Assembly: GCA_029259635.1 (NCBI GenBank) | Contig: JAJDEU010000039.1 | Span: 43,974 to 107,973, forward strand | DNA from: Planctomycetota bacterium | GTDB taxonomy: Bacteria; Planctomycetota; UBA1135; GCA-002686595 | Direction: 5' to 3' | DNA length: 64,000 nt | Shown here: in pieces, positions 1-7,469 of the stretch | How the letters are laid out: every line of letters starts with the position of its first letter | Numbering within the stretch: the stretch's first letter is position 1 | Notes under the pieces: generated by a model | What the model was told of the DNA's origin: nothing | Database searches by the model: none | The model's input: the letters and a program-made list of their open reading frames with translations, nothing else | Position numbers and translations under genes: made by a program

Positions 1-261
1 CGCGTCGGTGCCGGGCAGCAGGTCGATGCCGCCGGGAGCGCTCCGGATGGCTCGCTCGATCGCCGCACCCGAGAGCAGGACGTCGGCCAGCGAGGTGCCG
101 TGTTCCCCAGCGCAGGACAGGGCCATCGTGGCGTGGGCTTGCGGGTCGAGATCCACAAGCAGGGTGCGGGAGCCGCGAGCCGCGAGCGCGCCGGCGAGGT
201 TGACGGAGGAAGTGGTCTTTCCACAACCACCCTTCTGGTTGGCAAAGGCGAGTATGTGCAT
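1..261 (-). CDS. ParA/Soj-family partition ATPase, N-terminal 87 residues (cut by window start)
   Basis: Reading leftwards from an ATG at 259-261, the minus strand is open to the window edge. It encodes MHILAFANQ followed by the deviant Walker A box KGGCGKTT at residues 10-17, then the A' motif [10 protein letters not shown] near residue 40. This is the nucleotide-binding N-terminus of the ParA/Soj/MinD P-loop family, which binds ATP as a sandwich dimer and positions chromosomes, plasmids or protein complexes. The C-terminal part lies outside the window, so true ParA cannot be separated from an orphan paralogue. No parB-like gene is visible, but it would be expected downstream, outside the window. 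Confidence 0.85.
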   Translation of the reverse strand, partial: MHILAFANQKGGCGKTTSSVNLAGALAARGSRTLLVDLDPQAHATMALSCAGEHGTSLADVLLSGAAIERAIRSAPGGIDLLPGTDA

Positions 262-511
262 GGTGGCGGCACCGGGATCATGCACGCTCGGCCCAAAGGG
301 TCCTCGCGAGCTCTCTCGGCAGATCGCACAAGGCCTCGTACGTGCTTGTCATTACAGGTCTTGCCGCAACGGACTTCCTACGCGCGGAGCTGTCGTCGGC
401 ACTCTCGTGTCCCCGTGTGGGCCGCTGGCTTCGGGCCGCGCCGGATCTCGAAGAGTTGGGTTCTACCGAAGCCTCGGAACGGACAGAATGGGGAGCCCGC
501 CGAACGCATTC

Positions 512-1093
512 ATGAAGCTCACTCCGCCCCTCACATCGCTCACGACGCTGGCTCTCTTTCTCGCCTGCACGAGTTGCCGAACTCGGCCTGCCGCCGAGGA
601 ATCCGCGGCCATTCCAATCGCGTCAGCTCCCGGTCTCCCCGTCAGCTCGGGCCTCGGCCAACACGCCCAGACGCGGACCCTCTTCCGCTCGCCGCTGCTC
701 TCCGCGCACGCGACCCAGGTCTCCGGTCCGGTCGCCGCTCACTACCACGCCGATCACGAAGAGACGGTCTACGTGCTCTCCGGAACCTCACGCATGCGTC
801 TCGGCGACGAGTGGATCGACTTGCACGTCGGCGATCTCGTTCACATTCCGCGGGGCGTCGTCCACCAAGTTGAGACGGCGGAGCCGGTCTCGGTGCTCTC
901 GCTCTTCGCGCCGCCGTTTTTCGGTGAAGACCGCGTTTTCGTCGAAGAGGGAGAGGATAGCGATGGGGCTCCCTCGAGCTTGAGCTGGTCGAGCAGCGCC
1001 CTCTATGACGACGCTCGGACCGAGCCCGCGGGTTTTTTGTTCCTGCCCAACCCGCCGCGGGACCCGTTGCGTGGATTCGATCGCGACTCCTGA
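512..1093 (+). CDS. cupin-domain lipoprotein
   Basis: A 193-residue protein beginning MKLTPPL with a signal peptide and Cys residues in LFLACTSC that could serve as lipobox cysteine. A single cupin fold follows: motif 1 is H-Y-H-A-D-H-E-E-T-V-Y-V-L-S-G and motif 2 is GDLVHIPRGVVHQV, giving the usual 3-His/1-Glu metal site. The enzymatic role cannot be told from the sequence; single-domain cupins of this kind are often sugar or small-molecule binding. An upstream in-frame ATG at 488 would add eight residues, but the one at 512 gives a normal signal peptide. Reading further upstream in the same frame looks non-coding and overlaps the divergent ParA gene. Confidence 0.75.
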   Translation: MKLTPPLTSLTTLALFLACTSCRTRPAAEESAAIPIASAPGLPVSSGLGQHAQTRTLFRSPLLSAHATQVSGPVAAHYHADHEETVYVLSGTSRMRLGDEWIDLHVGDLVHIPRGVVHQVETAEPVSVLSLFAPPFFGEDRVFVEEGEDSDGAPSSLSWSSSALYDDARTEPAGFLFLPNPPRDPLRGFDRDS

Positions 1094-1169
1094 ACTACAT
1101 CCCGCTCTCTACGAGCGGCCTGCTCCTGATGGCGGAACTCGAACTCCCCACTCAGCTCATGGCCATGGG

Positions 1170-1316
1170 ATAGCGCTCCGTGGTAAAACTCACACCACTT
1201 TGGCAAGACGATTCAGGCGCCCGTCGTGCTCTATCGACCCATCGACGGGGCGGCCGAGCGGCGATGGTGGATCCTCTTCAGCATCGAGTGAATGCGGTTT
1301 CACTACGGACTTCTAG
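1170..1316. repeat. imperfect palindromic element, degenerate copy 1
   Basis: The left end reads TAGCGCTCCGTGGTAAAAC (from 1171). The right end, read on the minus strand from 1316, is CTAGAAGTCCGTAGTGAAAC. Both match the corresponding ends of the element at 45561-45726; the right ends agree at 17 of the first 20 positions. The copy lies between the cupin gene and the Enzyme I-like gene and ends about 10 bp before the latter's ATG. No transposase is present. It looks like an old MITE-like or REP-like element. Confidence 0.55.
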
Positions 1317-1325
1317 GACGCGACG

Positions 1326-3155
1326 ATGGCAACCGAACCTGGCGAGCAAGAATCGAACGACACGGCAACCGACGGGGAAGAGGCCTCCGTCGAAGTCGGC
1401 GCGGAGATGTCGGCGGGCGAAATCCTGCGCGGAGACTCGGTCTCCCCCGGTTTGGTGCTCGGGCTCGTTCACCGCAAAGACTACGACCTGCGTCGCGTGC
1501 GGGCATTGCGCGTGCCCCTCGACGAGGTGGACCGCGAGCTCAACCGCTTTCGCACGGCACTCGAAGATTCTCGGCTACAGCTCAACGACCTGAAGTCGCG
1601 GCTTGAGGGTCGCGTGAATCCGGACGACGCGCGCATCTTGGATACGCATGTCACCTACCTCAAAGACTCGGTCTTCATCGCGGATGTCGAGAACCTGATC
1701 CTCAACGAGCAGATGCGTCTCGAGGCGGCGATCACCAAGGTGATCAGCGACTTTGATCGGATCTTTAGACTCGTTCAAAATGAGACCTTGAGGCAGTCCG
1801 CCGTCGACCTGCGAGACGTCGCGATTCGGGTGCTTCGGAATTTGGAGAAGCGCGAGGGCGATGCCGACGGAGATTCCGGTCCGGACGAATACATCTTGGT
1901 GGCGCGGGAGCTCTCCATCGTCGACATGTTCAACCTCGCGAACGAGCGGGTGCAGGGCATCGCGACGGAAGGTGGCGGGCTGACCAGTCACGCGGCGATC
2001 TTGGCGCGCTCGATGGGGATCCCGACGATCACGAACATTGGCGGCTTGCTCGAAAAGGCCGACGAAGGGGACTTTGTCATTCTCGATGCGACCGAGGGTG
2101 TCTTGCGAATCAACCCCGGCGAGCTGGTGCGCAAGCAATACGCGCAGGTCGGTGAGGAGCGCGAGGAAGCGGCGACGGGGGACGGTGTGCCGGAGTGGGC
2201 GCAGGTCGAGACGGCCACGCGAGATGGAGAGCCGATCACCTTCACCGCGGCCTGCGGGAATCTCCCCGAGGTCGAGCAGGCAGCCGCTTTCGGAATGGAC
2301 CAGATCGGGCTCTATCGGACCGAGCTGTTCTTCTTGGTGGAGAAGGATCCGCCCTCGCGCGAGTCGCTCGTACGCCACTACTCATCCGTGGTTCAAAAGA
2401 GCCGCGGTCCGATTTGCTTTCGTTTGCTGAGCGTGGACTCGAGCCTGGAGATTCCCTACCTAACCGGCAAGCGCGAGTCCTATCCGGCATTCGGCCGAGC
2501 CGGGGTTCGCCTGCTCCTCAGCCGAGAGGCTGTCTTGCGCCGCCAGCTTCAGGCCATCCTGATGTCGGCGCGAGGCGTCGATACGCGCATCGCGATTCCG
2601 ATGATTACCGACTGCGGTGACCTGCGCCGCGTCAAAGAGATCCTGTTCGAGGAGCGCATCGAGCTGCGCAAGACGGGGCAGGCTTTTCAAGAACAGGTCG
2701 AGTTGGGCTGCGTCGTCGAGACGCCGGCGGCCATGATCGGCATTCGCGATTTGGCCCGCGAGTCCGACTTCCTCACGATCAATCTCGATTCCCTGGTGCA
2801 GTACCTCCTGGCTGCCGACCGGGAGTCGGCAGAGCTCACGCACTACTTCGAGAGTTTGCATCCCATGGTGCTTCGTTCGCTGGCGAAGATCAGCGGAGTC
2901 TGTAAGGAACAGCGCTGCTCGCTCTCCGTCTTCGGCGTGACGGCTTCTGAACCGTCCAACCTCGCGCTCTTGATCGGCTCCGGACTTCGAACGATCGATG
3001 TTCCGCCCGTCTCTCTGCGAGCGATGATGAACGAGTTGACCCAAATCGATCTGCAGTCGGCGAAGCGCGCGACGCGTGCGGCGGCGGGAAGCTCCTGCCA
3101 AGCCGAAACGGAATCCCTGATGCAGGGATTCCGCCATGGTTTCGCTCGCCCCTAA
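1326..3155 (+). CDS. phosphoenolpyruvate-protein phosphotransferase (PTS Enzyme I)-like protein, probably PEP-inactive
   Basis: 609 residues with the Enzyme I architecture: acidic N-terminal tail (1-30), helical HPr-binding region with the phosphohistidine domain (His222 in GGGLTSHAAILARSMGIP), and a C-terminal PEP barrel (about 290-575). The family passes phosphate from PEP to HPr. Several barrel residues used by E. coli EI are kept (R331 in LYRTE, R366, E465 in VVETPAA, R499). Others are replaced: K340 by L374, N454-D455 by D488-S489, and the catalytic C502 by F536. It may therefore be a regulatory paralogue or accept phosphate from elsewhere. No ptsH or EII gene is nearby. The start at 1326 has no clear Shine-Dalgarno. 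Confidence 0.85.
   Translation: MATEPGEQESNDTATDGEEASVEVGAEMSAGEILRGDSVSPGLVLGLVHRKDYDLRRVRALRVPLDEVDRELNRFRTALEDSRLQLNDLKSRLEGRVNPDDARILDTHVTYLKDSVFIADVENLILNEQMRLEAAITKVISDFDRIFRLVQNETLRQSAVDLRDVAIRVLRNLEKREGDADGDSGPDEYILVARELSIVDMFNLANERVQGIATEGGGLTSHAAILARSMGIPTITNIGGLLEKADEGDFVILDATEGVLRINPGELVRKQYAQVGEEREEAATGDGVPEWAQVETATRDGEPITFTAACGNLPEVEQAAAFGMDQIGLYRTELFFLVEKDPPSRESLVRHYSSVVQKSRGPICFRLLSVDSSLEIPYLTGKRESYPAFGRAGVRLLLSREAVLRRQLQAILMSARGVDTRIAIPMITDCGDLRRVKEILFEERIELRKTGQAFQEQVELGCVVETPAAMIGIRDLARESDFLTINLDSLVQYLLAADRESAELTHYFESLHPMVLRSLAKISGVCKEQRCSLSVFGVTASEPSNLALLIGSGLRTIDVPPVSLRAMMNELTQIDLQSAKRATRAAAGSSCQAETESLMQGFRHGFARP
3109..3133 (+). terminator. 11-bp hairpin in the 3' end of the Enzyme I-like gene
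   Basis: The arms CGGAATCCCTG and CAGGGATTCCG flank an ATG loop, a perfect inverted repeat ending 20 bp before the stop codon. There is no T tract after it, so it may act as an RNA 3'-end structure rather than a classic intrinsic terminator. The convergent gene on the minus strand ends only 24 bp away. Confidence 0.35.
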
Positions 3156-3179
3156 TCTCTGGGGACCGCAGAGCCGCCG

Positions 3180-4313
3180 CTACTTCGGGTCTCGATTGCC
3201 GGCGGAATTCACCGACGGGATCGACTGGAACTGAACGGCGAGCAACAGCGGCATTTCGCCTTCGTGGCTGAGGGAGAGTACGGCGTACTCGCCATCGACA
3301 GCGGTGAACGAGGTCTTCATGGAGACGACGATCTTGTCACCATCCTTCTTCTTCATGCTCGCAGAGCCGACCGATAAGCAGCCCGATTGCGCATCGTAGG
3401 CCAGCCCTTGAAGCTCGATGACGTAGTCGAGGTCGGGCTGACGGTGAAGGGTGAGGAGCGTTTTATCCCGCGCGCTGACGTTCGTTCGAATGCTGCTCAT
3501 CGCGAGTTGGTCGAAGCTCTCGTAGGGCGTGAGTAGCGCCAAGTTCTGGGCAAGGGCGGCGGGAACAACTCCTGTGCCTTGGTCCTTTAGGTAGCCGGAA
3601 GGACCAAGGAGGAAGGCCGACAGCATGATCTGGTGCGGCGCGCGGTCGAGCTCCGCCAGTCGCTTGAGGATGACATCGACGTTGGACTGGGTGTCGCGAA
3701 CGACAATGCTCGCGGGCGTATCTGTGGCCCAAATACTCCAGGTCTCCGTCTGCGAGTCGTCGAGTTCTTCGATGTAAACCCGTCGGCGAAAAGTGCCGAG
3801 GCTTTGCTCGAGCGCGTTAGCGGAGAGGAAACGCGGCGAGTAGGACACCGTCACAATCTCAGATGATTTGGGCTCGCCTTGCATGGACTTCTGAGATTGC
3901 AGCAGATTCGCCGCCGTCGCTTTCGCCATTGCTTCCTTCTTCGCCGCGGCAGAGACGACGGAGTCGATTTCTTCGAGCGCTCGTAGAAGCGTGTCGGAAC
4001 CCTTCACCGTGTCATAGACCACGACCATGCCGTTCAGTTCGAACAGGTTCCTCACCCGTCTGGGAGCGCCGCCCTCTTCCGAGCGCACAAGCATCTTTCG
4101 ACCGTACAAGTCATCGACGAGACTGAGTACCTTTCGAGTGTCCTTCGAGTTCATCTCGTAGTACTTCAAGAACAGTTCGGACTCGGAGTAGATCTGATCT
4201 TCAACAGTCTTGAAGGCGGGTTGTTCATTGGCGCTTCCCGCATCTTGCGCAAGAGCGATCGTGGGCGAAATCAGAGCGGATAGTGCGAGCAGGAAAAGTG
4301 TGTTTATCTTCAT
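3180..4313 (-). CDS. secreted protein with secretin N-domain-like segment
   Basis: 377 residues with a clear signal peptide (MKINTLFLLALSALISPTIALA). Residues about 200-232 (ASIVVRDTQSNVDVILKRLAELDRAP) match the recurring N1/NolW-type repeat of secretins, where a short beta-alpha-beta unit ends in a L-D-x-x-P-x-Q motif. The outer-membrane barrel of a true secretin (GspD/PilQ) is missing, so this is an isolated periplasmic N-domain protein. Its ATG overlaps the stop codon of the upstream anti-sigma gene (ATGA), so both are probably translated together. It may be an envelope sensor or effector of the ECF system; its target is unknown. Confidence 0.6.
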   Translation of the reverse strand: MKINTLFLLALSALISPTIALAQDAGSANEQPAFKTVEDQIYSESELFLKYYEMNSKDTRKVLSLVDDLYGRKMLVRSEEGGAPRRVRNLFELNGMVVVYDTVKGSDTLLRALEEIDSVVSAAAKKEAMAKATAANLLQSQKSMQGEPKSSEIVTVSYSPRFLSANALEQSLGTFRRRVYIEELDDSQTETWSIWATDTPASIVVRDTQSNVDVILKRLAELDRAPHQIMLSAFLLGPSGYLKDQGTGVVPAALAQNLALLTPYESFDQLAMSSIRTNVSARDKTLLTLHRQPDLDYVIELQGLAYDAQSGCLSVGSASMKKKDGDKIVVSMKTSFTAVDGEYAVLSLSHEGEMPLLLAVQFQSIPSVNSAGNRDPK

Positions 4314-4870
4314 GGAGAGGTCTCCGTAGCTTGGGTATCGAAAGGGTTGGTGATTGGATGATTGGACGAAGGCAAATTCGCAGCGAGGTAGAGCCGAACC
4401 GGACCCGACTTGAGTACGAGCCGCTCGTCGTCGGTGACTTCAACCTGAACGTCATAGCCCGTTGAGAGCGGACTGGACTCCCCGGACGAGCTGGGTTCCG
4501 ATTTTTTATGATCGGCGTTATTCGCCGTGTACTGCTCGATAACGAGGCTCTTTGCGCCGGCCCGAAGTCCGAGAGCTGCTGCGAGTAGCAGTGCCGCCGC
4601 TGCCGCGAGGGCGAACCACTGACGGCGAGCGAGCGCCATGGAGCTTGTCTGAAGGGGAGGCCGCGAGACGAGCGTCTTGTTTGCCAGAGGCGCGGGAACC
4701 GCGATCGAACTCCAAGCCTCTTGAAGCAGCGAGACGCTCTCGCGGGTAAGCGCGTCTTCCCGCTCTAGCTCTTCGCCCAACCCTGTGCGCGGAGCGACGT
4801 TCGCCCAGAGCGCTCTCAGCTCGTTATCGAGCGCCTGCTCGTCATGCGGATGTTCTTCGCGGCTAGACAC
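4310..4870 (-). CDS. probable membrane-anchored anti-sigma factor
   Basis: 186 residues if translation starts at the GTG at 4868-4870, which overlaps the last 8 bases of the sigma factor gene. The alternative ATG at 4996 would bury 134 bases inside that gene. Layout: acidic, helical cytoplasmic N-terminus (1-80), one transmembrane segment (about 85-103, WFALAAAAALLLAAALGL), then a periplasmic C-terminal domain of about 80 residues. The zinc-binding HxxxCxxC motif of ZAS anti-sigmas is absent. The function is inferred from position directly behind an ECF sigma gene and from the one-TM topology, not from a recognised domain. Confidence 0.6.
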   Translation of the reverse strand: MSSREEHPHDEQALDNELRALWANVAPRTGLGEELEREDALTRESVSLLQEAWSSIAVPAPLANKTLVSRPPLQTSSMALARRQWFALAAAAALLLAAALGLRAGAKSLVIEQYTANNADHKKSEPSSSGESSPLSTGYDVQVEVTDDERLVLKSGPVRLYLAANLPSSNHPITNPFDTQATETSP

Positions 4871-5573
4871 CGGGCACCTCGTCGCGGGCAGGGTCCGAGT
4901 CAGCCAATTGTGGTCCGAGAATGGAACGAACTCGTCTGCGCGCGAGAGCGAGCAGCGAACGCACGCTGCTCTCTCCAATGTCGAGCAGCTCCGCAACGGC
5001 GTTGGTGGTCAGTTGGGAGAGGTCGCGCAAGACAAAGACTTCGCGTTCGCGCGGAGTCAATTGGGAAAGGCAACCGGTGAGGAGCTCCTGCAACTCGTTT
5101 TGCTCGGCGTCGCGATCCGGACGCGAGACAAACCGACTTCGCGAATTCGAGTGCTCGGCTGAGTCATCATCGGTGGCTCTCTCGGCGGCGGAACTCTCCG
5201 CGCGCTTGCGAGCCTCGATGCGTCGCGTTCGATCGCGACACAGATTCAAAACGACGGAGGTCCGCCACGGTTTGTATTCGCGGCGGAGGTCGAAGTTTTC
5301 CAGTCGGTCTAGTAGGTGAAGCATGGCGTCTTGAGCGACGTCTTCGGCCTCGGTCGAGTCGGCGAGAAATCCGAGGCACAAGCGGTAGGCTTCGGGGTGT
5401 TCGCTGCGATACCAGAGGTCTTGGGCTTCGGCGTCACCGCGAAGGACGGCAGGGAGCCAGTTCGCAACGGATTCCGAAGTTTCGCTCATTCCGAAAGAGG
5501 TACGCGCGCCGTCCGCGGTGCGCTGAACGGTTTCTTCGGTCTCTTCTCGCTTTAGCGGTGCGGCGTTCTTCAC
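4863..5573 (-). CDS. ECF-family RNA polymerase sigma factor
   Basis: 236 residues. Sigma-2 covers about 60-120 (AEDVAQDAMLHLLDRL, then WRTSVVLNLCRDRTRR). Sigma-4 covers about 165-215 (LTPREREVFVLRDLSQLTT and the helix-turn-helix AVAELLDIGESSVRSLLALARRRV). Regions 1 and 3 are absent, as expected for group IV sigmas. The linker between domains is long and rich in Ser/Glu/Arg (125-160). The listed start is GTG; an internal ATG at 5489 (MSETSES) would remove 28 residues and leave both domains intact. It directs transcription of a regulon that probably includes its own operon and is expected to be held by the downstream membrane protein. Confidence 0.88.
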   Translation of the reverse strand: MKNAAPLKREETEETVQRTADGARTSFGMSETSESVANWLPAVLRGDAEAQDLWYRSEHPEAYRLCLGFLADSTEAEDVAQDAMLHLLDRLENFDLRREYKPWRTSVVLNLCRDRTRRIEARKRAESSAAERATDDDSAEHSNSRSRFVSRPDRDAEQNELQELLTGCLSQLTPREREVFVLRDLSQLTTNAVAELLDIGESSVRSLLALARRRVRSILGPQLADSDPARDEVPGV

Positions 5574-5591
5574 GACGCCAGAGACGAGCCG

Positions 5592-6533
5592 CTAGCTCGC
5601 GAATTCCACCGTGGTAGCGCCTTTATTCGCGATTCGCGCCGTGCGAGCCTCGGCTCCCGGCCGGGCCGATTCGAGCTCTCCGCGCATGGCCTCTGCCACG
5701 GTAGCGGCATTGTTCGGAGCGCTAATCGCGAAGAGGGCCGACCCGCTACCACTCAAAGTCGCGAGCCAGGCACCGGCATCCCGAGCGGCTTCAAGTGCCG
5801 CTTGTGCGCCGGGAATCAGTGGTTTTCGATATTTTTCGTGCAGCTGATCTCGGCTGCCGAGAGCGAGCAATCGAGGATCCGCGGTTCGAAGGCCTGCAAT
5901 CAAGAGTCCGAGCCGGCGCGGGTTCTCGACGGCATCTTCGAAGGGAACCGAATCCGGAAGTGCGTCGCGAGCCGTGCTCGTGGTGAGCGGTTCCTTGGGC
6001 CAAGCGAGAGCGAAACCCAGGTCGGGCGACAGCTCGAGCGAAGTGCAGGCAGGCCGCTCGCCCGGAATCGGAACGCAGAGCGTCGCGCCCCCGATGAGGC
6101 TTGCGGTGACATTGTCCGGGTGCCCTTCAAGCTCGAGGCCGAGGACGAGCTCTTCCTCGATGGATGGCGTGGTGCGCTTCAAGAAAGCCGCCAAACGAAT
6201 GCCCGCAGCGATAGCGGCGCCGCTCGAGCCGAGCCCCCGTCCAATCGGAATTTCGCTCTCGATCTCAAATTCCCAAAAATTCTGGGCAACGCCAAACCTC
6301 TGCGAAGCGCTCTCAAACGCCCGGATCACGAGGTCCGAGCTCTGTTCCGGCCACTCCTTCGAAGCGGAGCCGCGAACGGTTCTCCTGTGGCCCGTGCTCG
6401 AGATGGGGCCGTGCATTCGAACTCGAAGCTCGAGATCGAGGGCGAGCCCCAAGCAGTCGAATCCGGGGCCCAGGTTGGAGGTCGAGGCGGGGACGGAGAC
6501 GCTGAGAGTGCGGGAGGGGACGGAGGTGTTCAC
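5592..6533 (-). CDS. thrB: homoserine kinase
   Basis: 313 residues of the GHMP kinase family. It phosphorylates L-homoserine with ATP to O-phosphohomoserine, the substrate of threonine synthase. Seen: the N-terminal motif VPASTSNLGPGFDCLGLAL and the phosphate loop GRGLGSSGAAIAAG near residue 100, with a typical C-terminal GHMP half (LSGSGSALFAI). The start is GTG at 6531-6533. Its partner thrC lies at 8577-9803 on the same strand, separated by two plus-strand genes. Only 18 bp separate its stop from the ECF sigma gene downstream, so read-through into the sigma/anti-sigma operon is possible. Confidence 0.93.
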   Translation of the reverse strand: MNTSVPSRTLSVSVPASTSNLGPGFDCLGLALDLELRVRMHGPISSTGHRRTVRGSASKEWPEQSSDLVIRAFESASQRFGVAQNFWEFEIESEIPIGRGLGSSGAAIAAGIRLAAFLKRTTPSIEEELVLGLELEGHPDNVTASLIGGATLCVPIPGERPACTSLELSPDLGFALAWPKEPLTTSTARDALPDSVPFEDAVENPRRLGLLIAGLRTADPRLLALGSRDQLHEKYRKPLIPGAQAALEAARDAGAWLATLSGSGSALFAISAPNNAATVAEAMRGELESARPGAEARTARIANKGATTVEFAS

Positions 6534-6926
6534 CCGCTCAAACTACAGAACGGCGGGACCTCCGTGTGGAAAGCCCGGCGCAGAGGTTGTGCTAGAGGAA
6601 AAGCGGTCCGTTCAGCCGGGGACTTCGAGGGAGCGAGTCCGGGGGGGATCCGAGCTTTTCCACGCGGATCTCGGGGGGGTCCGAGCTCCGGCTATTCGGA
6701 GGCCGAACCTCGCGATCTAGGAATGTGCAAATCGTGGGAGCGTCCACCATAGCCCTCGCGATTCCGCGCCAGTCGGTCCAATCCTAGGAACACCGATATC
6801 TAGCGCTTGTATGAGCTTCCTACGCAACATATCGTCTGGATGCCCGTGGGGGGCGGCTGGTCATGCGACCCTCTGGGCGCAATCAAAGACGACTGGGTGG
6901 GCCCCTCCACAGAGCGGAGCAGCACC
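6534..6926. other. intergenic region between divergent genes, G-tract repeats
   Basis: A 393-bp gap between thrB (minus) and the small protein gene at 6927 (plus). It should carry both promoters. The only structure I can point to is a pair of G7-containing direct repeats (6640-6656 and 6672-6687). Open frames here look non-coding. Confidence 0.5.
6640..6687 (+). repeat. pair of G7 direct repeats
   Basis: CGGGGGGGATCCGAGCT (6640-6656) and CGGGGGGGTCCGAGCT (6672-6687) differ by one inserted base and lie 16 bp apart. They sit upstream of both divergent genes. They could form G-rich secondary structure or be a duplicated protein site; no function is known. Confidence 0.5.
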
Positions 6927-7268
6927 ATGTATGAGACCGACTTAGACAGAGAGCGCGAACGCCTCTACTCGCGCCTCTCCACGCTTCCGGGAATCCACCC
7001 CATGCCTTCGATCCGTAACTGGGTCTTGGTGGAGACTCACAATCCCCGCGAGCTCGCTCGGCGAATCAATCGCCGGATCGCTCCGGGAACGGTGAGCGTT
7101 CCCCGACAATTGTCGGATGCCATTCGCATCCCAGTTCGCGACCCCAAGTCGAATGAACTGGTCTTTGGCATCATTCGCGACTTGACCAATAAGCGCGCCG
7201 ATGAGGAGGCCGCACGCGAAGAGGCGGAAGGCTCGGCGGCCGATGATTCGGCTGCCGAAGTCGGTTAG
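6927..7268 (+). CDS. small protein resembling the C-terminal domain of a class I/II aminotransferase (HisC-like)
   Basis: 113 residues from the ATG at 6927. Residues 21-90 (PGIHPMPSIRNWVLVET...SDAIRIPVRDPKSNELVFGIIRDL) look like the small C-terminal domain of histidinol-phosphate aminotransferases: a P-S-x-x-N-x-V-L-V strand, then an arginine strand (AIRIPV) and a closing helix. The PLP-binding large domain and its lysine are absent, and the tail (90-113) is acidic and low in complexity. It could be a stand-alone fold of unknown role or a relic of an aminotransferase. A longer in-frame start at 6807 lacks coding character. Confidence 0.5.
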   Translation: MYETDLDRERERLYSRLSTLPGIHPMPSIRNWVLVETHNPRELARRINRRIAPGTVSVPRQLSDAIRIPVRDPKSNELVFGIIRDLTNKRADEEAAREEAEGSAADDSAAEVG

Positions 7269-7279
7269 TCGCTGACCGA
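7261..7279 (+). terminator. weak hairpin at the stop codon of the HisC-like gene
   Basis: TCGGTTAG, loop TCG, CTGACCGA gives an 8-bp stem with one G-U pair, starting in the last codons of the gene. It is followed by TTCGCCCTTTG and lacks a proper T run. Confidence 0.3.
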
Positions 7280-7469
7280 TTCGCCCTTTGAAAGAGGTCG
7301 TCAGGTCGACTCGACCGGCGATCTGCTCCTCCGTCACGATTGAGAGGGGCCGCCGAAGGAGCTCGCGATGGCGAGCGCTTCGGTCGTCTTGACGGATTTT
7401 AGATGCCGGCAATTTCCTCAAATGCAACTAGGATGCCGCGCCGAGATTTTTTCTGGAAGTAGAAGAGCT

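Noticed and set aside
8..511. N-terminal extension of the cupin frame
   Set aside because: This part overlaps the divergent ParA gene on the other strand and has no coding character; the signal peptide begins at 512.
3180..4313. Full secretin (GspD/PilQ type)
   Set aside because: Only a short N-domain-like repeat is present; the C-terminal barrel domain is missing.
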